Of a DNA stretch of 64,000 bases, positions 57,721-64,000 are shown piece by piece (the first letter of the stretch is position 1; every line of letters begins with the position of its first letter). Source of the DNA: Tsukamurella tyrosinosolvens (lineage in GTDB: Bacteria; Actinomycetota; Actinomycetes; Mycobacteriales; Mycobacteriaceae). A program made the translations under genes and the position numbers. The DNA lies in the NCBI RefSeq assembly GCF_900104775.1, contig NZ_FNSA01000003.1, positions 3,286,001-3,350,000 on the forward strand, given 5' to 3'. The notes beneath the pieces are model-generated. The model did not search any database. It worked only from the letters and a program-made list of their open reading frames with translations, and had not been told where the DNA came from.

Positions 57721-59337
57721 ATGAACACTTCTACCTGCACAGCAGCGGAGTATCTCGATGCGCTCGCCTCTTTCGAACACGCGGCCGAGCGACTCGCGCA
57801 GGCCGACCCCGTCATGCTCGACTCACAGGACGTTCTCGCCTCGTTGGAGCGGCTGGAGACAGCGGTTCGGAAGGTGCCCTTCAGCCAGCACCTCCTCACT
57901 CAGGTCGCGGTGGAACAGGGTCTGCCGGGGCAGCTCGGGTACACCGGGATGAAGGAGCTGCTGGTGCAGCGGCTCCGCCTCGCGGGCGGCGAGGCGCGGG
58001 ACCGGATCCACGGCGCGCGGGACCGCGCTCCCCAGCACGGGCACGGCGTGTGCCCCGAGCCGCGGTATGCGCTCGTCGCCGAGGCGCAGCGCGACGGAAC
58101 GATCTCCGATCGTCACGCCCTCGCGATCGAGCACGTCTTCGCGAAGTGCCGCAGGACGATCCGGCCCGACCAGGCCGCGATCCTCGAGGACGTGCTCGTC
58201 ACCGCCGCCGCGGACGTCACGCCCGAGGACCTCGCCGTGATCGGCGCCCTCGCGCTCGCACACCTCGATCCCGATGGGGCGGAGCCCGATTCCGACGTCG
58301 TCGATCGCGCCCGCGGGCTCACCGTGGGCATGCAGGACGACGACCTGATGACCTCGTTCGGCGGCGACCTGACCCCCGAGGGCCGCGTACTATTGGACAC
58401 GATCCTGGAGAAGCTCGCGCGGCCCGGCGTGAACAATCCCGCGGACGCGGACGATCCCGTGGACCTGGCGGATCAGGACGCGGTGAAAGCGGCGGCGAAG
58501 CGCGACCGGCGCACCACCCCGCAACGCAACCACGACGCACTGGTGACCGCGCTGGGGCTCGCCATCGCGTCCGGCGGGCTCGGGCAGCATCGCGGCGTGC
58601 CCTGTGTACCGATCATCACGCTCGGCATCGACCAGCTCGAGACGGAGACCGGCGTCGCCACCACCGCGACCGGCGGCAGGCTCCCGGTCGCCGACGCGCT
58701 GCGCATGATGGGCACCAATCCGAAGTACGTCCTGGTCCTGGACCTCGCGTCGCGGCCGCTGTTCCTCGGGCGCGAGAAGCGCCTCGCCTCTGCTGATCAA
58801 CGGATCGCGCTGTACGGCGCCGAGAAGGGCTGCACCGCACCCGGATGCGACGCGCCCGCCACCCGCTGCCAGGTGCACCACATCACCGAGTGGGCCGACG
58901 GCGGCGCCACCGACATCACCTGCCTGACGCTGGCCTGCGACGCGCACCACGGGAAGGTCACCCCCGACACCGGCGACTTCCCGCGGGGTTGGGACACCAT
59001 CACGGTCCGTGCAGGTGAGTTCGCCGGCCGCACCGGTTGGCGCCGCACCGCGGACCCGTCGCACGAGCACCGGGTGAACCACACGCACCACGCCGACGAG
59101 CTCTACCGGCACGCCCTCGAACGGTGGCGCGCCCGGTGCGCCGAGCTCCGGAACCTGTGGCGCAGCGAGGAACTCCGCGTCCGGTACGAGAAGTGCGTCG
59201 GCACGATCCACGACGACATCGCCGCGATCCTCGACGGCCCTCATGGCCCGCCCATCCTCGAATCACTTCTTGAGGAGCACGACCAGGAAGACGCCTGGCA
59301 CAGTGCCGCACCGACCGAACTCGATGGTGCCGCGTGA
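57721..59337 (+). CDS. DUF222 and HNH endonuclease domain protein (13E12-like)
   Basis: A 538-residue protein. The N-terminal DUF222 helical domain covers about residues 10-330. A C-terminal HNH nuclease motif is complete: CTAPGCDAPATRCQVHHITE, then WADGGATDITCLTLACDAHH, with zinc Cys pairs and the catalytic HH. Such proteins are multicopy in Mycobacteriales (the 13E12 repeat family) and behave as mobile or selfish genes; their target is unknown. The ATG at 57721 has GGGGGG 6 nt upstream; an ATG at 57697 lies inside the -10 and is rejected. Flanked by two paralogous genes. Confidence 0.9.
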   Translation: MNTSTCTAAEYLDALASFEHAAERLAQADPVMLDSQDVLASLERLETAVRKVPFSQHLLTQVAVEQGLPGQLGYTGMKELLVQRLRLAGGEARDRIHGARDRAPQHGHGVCPEPRYALVAEAQRDGTISDRHALAIEHVFAKCRRTIRPDQAAILEDVLVTAAADVTPEDLAVIGALALAHLDPDGAEPDSDVVDRARGLTVGMQDDDLMTSFGGDLTPEGRVLLDTILEKLARPGVNNPADADDPVDLADQDAVKAAAKRDRRTTPQRNHDALVTALGLAIASGGLGQHRGVPCVPIITLGIDQLETETGVATTATGGRLPVADALRMMGTNPKYVLVLDLASRPLFLGREKRLASADQRIALYGAEKGCTAPGCDAPATRCQVHHITEWADGGATDITCLTLACDAHHGKVTPDTGDFPRGWDTITVRAGEFAGRTGWRRTADPSHEHRVNHTHHADELYRHALERWRARCAELRNLWRSEELRVRYEKCVGTIHDDIAAILDGPHGPPILESLLEEHDQEDAWHSAAPTELDGAA

Positions 59338-59372
59338 CGGTGCGCGCCGGCGTGGTCCGGCATGATCGTCGA

Positions 59373-59975
59373 GTGGACAACTGGGACGCACTGCAACGGA
59401 CGCCCATCCCCGAGCTCCAGCGCCGCGCCGCGCTCATCGAGATGATCGATGACTTCCTCGAGCCATCTCCCGTCGAGAATGGCCTGTTCGTATGGGAGGA
59501 CGGCGGTGGTCAGAACACGGCGTGGCAATTCTCCGACGACGGACGGGTCCTGCTCCTGACGTATGAACACGAGGGGCTCCTCAACGTCATCAATGAGGAG
59601 CTGATCGTCCAGCGGGGGTTCTACGACGGGGTGCCGACCGATCTCATGGAGCTCGTTCTGCGTGACTCCGCCGCTACCGGCTTCATCGACTTCTCCGACG
59701 AATCGCTCGGCACCGTACTCGTCGCAAGCGGAGTCTTCTGGTTCGACGGCGACGTATGGCACATCGCCGAGGGCCTCACGAGATACTGCGCCGAAAACGA
59801 CGTGTACATCGGAGAATCCGGTTTCGACTACTGCACCCGGCCCTATCTTCTCGGCCAGGACTTCACCGCTGACACGTACTACCAGAAGTTCGCCCTCATG
59901 GACTGGATGAAGGAACCCGAGCGGGCCGAGCTGAGGCGCACGATCGACGCCGGGTTCGCAGCGTACGGCGAATGA
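59373..59975 (+). CDS. Uncharacterised protein, copy 2 of a paralogous pair
   Basis: A 200-residue acidic protein homologous to the one at 56590 (NWDALQRTPIPELQRRAALI, VWEDGGGQNTAW, DDGRVLLLTYEHEGLLN, VPTDLMELV, ASGVFWFDGDVWHIAEGL). C-terminal parts differ most. The GTG at 59373 aligns its N-terminus with copy 1; CATGAT lies 6 nt before it. The two copies bracket the SRPBCC and DUF222/HNH genes. It ends one base from the convergent dinB stop. Function unknown. Confidence 0.75.
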   Translation: MDNWDALQRTPIPELQRRAALIEMIDDFLEPSPVENGLFVWEDGGGQNTAWQFSDDGRVLLLTYEHEGLLNVINEELIVQRGFYDGVPTDLMELVLRDSAATGFIDFSDESLGTVLVASGVFWFDGDVWHIAEGLTRYCAENDVYIGESGFDYCTRPYLLGQDFTADTYYQKFALMDWMKEPERAELRRTIDAGFAAYGE

Positions 59976-59976
59976 C

Positions 59977-61398
59977 TCAGTCCTCGTCGTCCTCGTCGAC
60001 ACGCAGGTGTTCGGCGGGCCAGTCGAGGGAGTCGAGGGGGTCGGCCTCGCGCAGGTCGGGGTCGTCGGCCTTGAAGCTGCGCATGCGGCCGGCGCCGGAG
60101 CTCCGGGTCTCGAAGCGCACCGACAGCACGCCGTGGCCGGCGCCCTGCACCCAGCCGTGGCCGAACTCGGGGTGGCGCACGTCCATGCCGGGGCGCCACC
60201 CCACGACAGGTATCTGGACCTCGGCCGGGTCGACACCGCCGTCGTCGTCTGCGACCTCGTCCGCCGCCCCGGAGGCCTCGTCGTTCCTGTCGCTCTCGTC
60301 ACCGAACAGCGCGAACTGCTCCACGCTGCTCAGCCCGGAGAAGCCGACACCGACGAGCCTCAGGCCGCCGATCTCCATCGGGTCGAGCGCGAGGCGCTGG
60401 GCGGTCGCGGTGAGCACGGCACCGTCGGTCGTGGCGGACGGCAGGGTCGCGGACCGGGTGAGCAGGGACATGTCGGACCGCTTGAGCTTGAGCACGACGG
60501 TCCGCGCCCCGCGCCCGTCCCGGCGCAGCCGCCGCAGCGCGTGCTCGGCGCTGCGGTCGATCTCCCGCCGCAGCGCGTTCATGGTGGTCACGTCGGTCTC
60601 GAGAGTGTGCTCCGCGCTGATCGACTTCGCCTCGCCGTTCACCGCCACCGGCCGGTCGTCCTCGCCGCGGGCCAGCCGGTGCAGCGCGGGCCCCAGCGTG
60701 ACGCCGAGGACCGAGACCACCTCGACCTCGCTCATCGCCGCGAACTGCCCGATGGTGTCGATCCCCAAGCGGGACAGCCGCTCCCCCGCCACCGGACCGA
60801 TGCCCCAGAGCTTGCGCACCGGCAGCGGGTACAGCATCGCCTCCTGGGCGGCGGGTGGGATGACGGACACCCCGTCGGGCTTGGCGAGACCGGAGGCGAT
60901 CTTCGCGGCCTGTTTCCCCGCCCCCGCGCCGACGGAGGCGACGAGCCCCGTCTCCTCGCGGATCCGGCGCCGGAGCTCCTCGGCGAAGGCGGTCACCTCA
61001 TCGGTGGAGGCCCCGGCGAGCTCGACCGGCTCGCCGAAGGCCTCGTCGAACGACAGCGTCTCGACGACGGGGATGAGCTCCCGCACCGTCGCGAAGACGC
61101 GCCGGCTCACCGTCCCGTACAGCGCGCCGCGCGGGGGCAGCACCACCGCGGCCGCGCCGACGAGCCTGCGCGCCTGGTGCATCGGCATCGCGGATCGCGC
61201 GCCGAAGACCCGCGCCTCGTACGAGCACCCCGCCACCACGCCGCGGCCGCCGAGCCCGCCCACCAGCACGGGACGACCGCGCAGGGTGGGCCGGGTCAGC
61301 TGCTCGCAGGACGCGAAGAAGGCGTCCATGTCGAAGTGGAGCACCCACCGGGCGCTCCGCTCCGCATCGACCGACCCCACCCGGTCCGCCTCGGCCAC
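59977..61398 (-). CDS. dinB: DNA polymerase IV (Y family)
   Basis: A 473-residue translesion polymerase. Catalytic carboxylates: [13 protein letters not shown] (Asp23, with Asp25) and TLSFDEAF (Asp118, Glu119). Thumb and little-finger segments follow ([34 protein letters not shown]). After about residue 380 comes an extra acidic and then UvrD-like tail ([20 protein letters not shown]), a feature I also associate with mycobacterial DinX. GTG start 13 bp after the ileS stop, so the two are co-transcribed; no SOS box precedes it. Confidence 0.94.
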   Translation of the reverse strand: MAEADRVGSVDAERSARWVLHFDMDAFFASCEQLTRPTLRGRPVLVGGLGGRGVVAGCSYEARVFGARSAMPMHQARRLVGAAAVVLPPRGALYGTVSRRVFATVRELIPVVETLSFDEAFGEPVELAGASTDEVTAFAEELRRRIREETGLVASVGAGAGKQAAKIASGLAKPDGVSVIPPAAQEAMLYPLPVRKLWGIGPVAGERLSRLGIDTIGQFAAMSEVEVVSVLGVTLGPALHRLARGEDDRPVAVNGEAKSISAEHTLETDVTTMNALRREIDRSAEHALRRLRRDGRGARTVVLKLKRSDMSLLTRSATLPSATTDGAVLTATAQRLALDPMEIGGLRLVGVGFSGLSSVEQFALFGDESDRNDEASGAADEVADDDGGVDPAEVQIPVVGWRPGMDVRHPEFGHGWVQGAGHGVLSVRFETRSSGAGRMRSFKADDPDLREADPLDSLDWPAEHLRVDEDDED

Positions 61399-61411
61399 GG
61401 CGCGACGTCGC

Positions 61412-64000
61412 TCAGGCGCGAGTCAGGCGGGCCCGCACGCCGTCGCCCAGGTCGACAGCGTCGGCGTCCCCGTCGAGCGAACCGAACTCGAGCGACGTCG
61501 CGAGCACCTCGCCCGCGATGAGCTCCCGGTGCGTCTGTGCCGCCGCGGCGTGCTCGGCGGGGACGTCGAGCACCAGCGCGATCCGGTCGCTCACGTCGAG
61601 GCCGGCGGCCCGGCGCGCCTCCTGCAACTCGCGGATGCGGTCCTTGGCCCAGCCCTCGGCCTCGAGCTCGGCGTCGACCGAGAGATCGAGCACCACGAGC
61701 CCCGCACCGTCGGGCAGCTCCGCGGTGGAGTCCGGCGCGGCCGCGACCAGCTTGCGGGTGTACTCGCCGTCCTGCAGCGCGATCCCCGCGGCGGTCACGA
61801 CGCCGTCGGCGACGGTGTAGTCACCGGACTTGACGGCCTTGATCACCGTCTGCACGTCCTTGCCCAGGCGCGGCCCGGCGGCGCGGGCGTTGACGGCGAT
61901 CTCGACGCGGCCGAACGCGTCGGCGTCGGGCGAGACCTGCACGTCGCGCACGTTCACCTCGTCGGCGATGATCGACGCGAAGGGCGCGAGCTTCTCCGCG
62001 CCCGGCCCGGCGACGGTGAGCGTGTGCAGCGGCAGCCGCACACGCAGCTTGTTCGCCTTGCGCACCGAGGAGGCCACCGAGCAGACGTCGCGGACCTCGT
62101 CCATCGCGGCGACCAGCTCGGGGTCGGCCGGGAGGTCCGACGCCGCGGGCCAGTCCGTCAGGTGCACCGACTCCCCGCCGGTGAGGCCGCGCCACATGGC
62201 CTCGCTGGCCATCGGGAGCAGCGGCGCCGCGAGCCGGCACGTGGTCTCCAACACGGTGTACAGCGTGTCGAACGCGCCGGAGTCCGCGCCGTCCCAGAAC
62301 CGCGCCCGCGAGCGGCGCACGTACCAGTTGGTCAGCGCGTCGACGAACAGCCGCAGCTCCTCGCAGGCGTCGGCGATGTTGCAGGTATCCAGGGCCTCGG
62401 TCATCGTGTCGCGGGTCTGCGCCAGCTTCGCGAGGATGTAGCGATCCAGCACGTCCTGCGAGTCGGTGCGCCACGTGGCCGGCCGCTCCGCGTACAGCTG
62501 CAGGAACGAGTAGGCGTTCCACAGCGGCAGCAGCGTCTGCCGCACGCCGTCGCGGATGCCCTGCTCCGTCACCACGAGGTTGCCGCCGCGCAGGATGGGC
62601 GAGGCCATGAGGAACCAGCGCATCGCGTCGGAACCGTCGCGGTTGAAGACCTCGTTGACATCCGGGTAGTTCCGCTTCGACTTCGACATCTTCAGTCCGT
62701 CGTGGCCCAGCACGATGCCGTGCGCCGCGACCGTGCGGAAGGCGGCGCTGTCGAACAGGGCCGTCGCCAGCACGTGCAGGTTGTAGAACCAGCCCTTGGT
62801 CTGCCCGTTGTACTCGACGATGAAGTCGCCGGGGAAGTGGCTGTCGAACCACTCCTGGTTCTCGAACGGGTAGTGGACCTGCGCGAAGGGCATGGAGCCC
62901 GACTCGAACCAGCAGTCCAGCACCTCGGGGACGCGGTGCATCGTCGACTTCCCGGTCGGGTCGTCGGGGTTCGGCCGGGTCAGCTCGTCGATGTACGGGC
63001 GGTGCAGGTTCGTCGGGCGCACGCCGAAGTCGCGCTCCAGCTCGTCGAGCGAGCCGTACACGTCGACGCGCGGGTACGCGGGGTCGTCGGACACCCACAC
63101 CGGGATGGGGGCGCCCCAGTACCGGTTGCGGCTGATGTTCCAGTCGCGCGCGCCCTCGACCCACTTGCCGAACTGGCCGTCGCGGATGTGCGCGGGGTTC
63201 CAGGTGATGTCCTGGTTCAGCTCCAGCATGCGCGGGATGATCTTGGTGACCTCGACGAACCACGAGGGCACGGCCATGTAGATCAGCGGCTGGCCCGAGC
63301 GCCAGGAGTGCGGGTAACTGTGCTCGATGGTCTCGTGGCGCAGCAGCCGTCCCTTGGCCTTGAGGTCCTTCGCGATCACCGGGTTGGCGTCGAAGACCTG
63401 CAGCCCCTCGTACGGCGGCACCGCGGAGGTGAACTTCCCGCCCGGGTCCAGCGGCTGCACGACCTCGATGCCGTATTTGCCGGTGGCGAGGTCCATGTCC
63501 TCCTCACCGAACGCGGGCGCGAGGTGCACCACGCCGGTGCCGGAGTCGGTGGTCACGTAATCGGCGAGCAGCGTCACGTGCGCCTTGGGATGCCCGGCGA
63601 AGAAGTCGAAGGGCGGCTCGTAGGCGGCGAACTCGAGGTCACGCCCCTTGTACGTCCCCTTGACCTCGGGCGACTCCCCCAGCTCGCGGGCGTACTGGCC
63701 CAGCCGTGCCTCGGCGAGCAGGTAGTCCTTGCCGTCCGCGCCGGTGACGTGCACGTAGTCGAGGTCCGGGTGCACGGCGATCGCGAGGTTCGACGGCAGC
63801 GTCCAGGGCGTGGTGGTCCAGATCAGCGCCTCGACACCGTCGAGCGCCTCGAGCGGGGTGCCCTTGGTGCGCAACGGCATCCCGACGGTGACCGCCGGGT
63901 CCTGCCGCATCTTGTAGGCGTCGTCGAGCTTGGACTCCTGGTTCGACAGCGGCGTCTGCTCGTACCAGGAGTACGGCAGCACACGGTAGCCCTGGTAGAT
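61412..64000 (-). CDS. ileS: Isoleucyl-tRNA synthetase, partial
   Basis: The 3' 2.6 kb of a class Ia aminoacyl-tRNA synthetase; about 862 residues are visible and the N-terminal HIGH region lies beyond the window edge. Seen: the editing domain ([40 protein letters not shown]), [11 protein letters not shown], the [12 protein letters not shown] motif, and the anticodon-binding domain ([14 protein letters not shown]). The C-terminal extension lacks a clear zinc-finger, which fits the eukaryote-like long IleS type. Confidence 0.96.
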   Translation of the reverse strand: MYQGYRVLPYSWYEQTPLSNQESKLDDAYKMRQDPAVTVGMPLRTKGTPLEALDGVEALIWTTTPWTLPSNLAIAVHPDLDYVHVTGADGKDYLLAEARLGQYARELGESPEVKGTYKGRDLEFAAYEPPFDFFAGHPKAHVTLLADYVTTDSGTGVVHLAPAFGEEDMDLATGKYGIEVVQPLDPGGKFTSAVPPYEGLQVFDANPVIAKDLKAKGRLLRHETIEHSYPHSWRSGQPLIYMAVPSWFVEVTKIIPRMLELNQDITWNPAHIRDGQFGKWVEGARDWNISRNRYWGAPIPVWVSDDPAYPRVDVYGSLDELERDFGVRPTNLHRPYIDELTRPNPDDPTGKSTMHRVPEVLDCWFESGSMPFAQVHYPFENQEWFDSHFPGDFIVEYNGQTKGWFYNLHVLATALFDSAAFRTVAAHGIVLGHDGLKMSKSKRNYPDVNEVFNRDGSDAMRWFLMASPILRGGNLVVTEQGIRDGVRQTLLPLWNAYSFLQLYAERPATWRTDSQDVLDRYILAKLAQTRDTMTEALDTCNIADACEELRLFVDALTNWYVRRSRARFWDGADSGAFDTLYTVLETTCRLAAPLLPMASEAMWRGLTGGESVHLTDWPAASDLPADPELVAAMDEVRDVCSVASSVRKANKLRVRLPLHTLTVAGPGAEKLAPFASIIADEVNVRDVQVSPDADAFGRVEIAVNARAAGPRLGKDVQTVIKAVKSGDYTVADGVVTAAGIALQDGEYTRKLVAAAPDSTAELPDGAGLVVLDLSVDAELEAEGWAKDRIRELQEARRAAGLDVSDRIALVLDVPAEHAAAAQTHRELIAGEVLATSLEFGSLDGDADAVDLGDGVRARLTRA

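Overview
The window is very GC-rich, densely coded actinobacterial chromosome. It encodes an actinobacterial-type integration host factor (mIHF), a PyrR-led pyrimidine operon, a deazaflavin (F420)-type DUF385 protein, an MTB12-like lipoprotein, a DUF222/HNH (13E12-like) protein, a helicase-dead PriA and many leaderless promoters. Gene order over long stretches matches what I remember of Mycobacterium tuberculosis (pyrR-pyrB-pyrC-membrane protein-carA-carB-pyrF, mihF-gmk-rpoZ-coaBC-metK-priA, aroC-aroK-aroB-pepQ-efp-nusB, dnaE ... rluD-lspA-ansA ... dinB-ileS). I therefore place it in the Mycobacteriales. Tsukamurella is my best guess for the genus, held loosely. No rRNA, tRNA, CRISPR array, insertion sequence or prophage was seen.

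Layout. 1-3.9 kb: the end of a 2-oxoacid dehydrogenase E2, a neutral ceramidase, a small acidic secreted protein, and a divergent NTF2-like/TetR pair around a palindromic operator. 3.9-9.6 kb (minus strand): mihF-gmk-rpoZ-coaBC-metK-priA. 10-11.7 kb: a two-gene cation/proton antiporter. 11.8-20.4 kb: the complete de novo pyrimidine operon pyrR-pyrB-pyrC-(membrane protein)-carA-carB-pyrF, with tightly overlapping genes and a leader carrying two tandem PyrR-binding-loop sequences. 20.5-22.5 kb: a divergent GMC oxidoreductase. 22.5-33 kb: aroC-aroK-aroB and pepQ-efp-nusB (minus strand), split by an accessory segment (YceI, YciI-like, a large LuxR-type ATPase regulator, a DUF385/TetR pair and a small membrane protein).

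33-36.4 kb: a small membrane protein and a tandem pair of MutS-type ATPases that lack mismatch-recognition domains. 36.4-41.4 kb: dnaE and a membrane-anchored Ser/Thr kinase. 41.5-45.7 kb: a TetR-controlled heterodimeric ABC exporter. 45.8-51.5 kb: an SRPBCC-SDR fusion, lipoproteins, rluD and lspA. 51.6-54.6 kb: asparaginase and a KtrAB-like potassium uptake pair. 54.6-60 kb: a CoA-transferase and an island of poorly known genes, in which two paralogous proteins of about 200 residues flank an SRPBCC gene and a DUF222/HNH gene. 60-64 kb: dinB and the partial ileS.

The points most worth following are the duplicated PyrR sites at the pyr operon start, the MutS-like ATPase pair with Asn-Glu in place of Asp-Glu in Walker B, three TetR operators that can be read directly from the sequence, and a recurring TANNNT hexamer 6-7 nt before start codons that points to widespread leaderless transcription. 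All start choices and functions are inferred from sequence alone.
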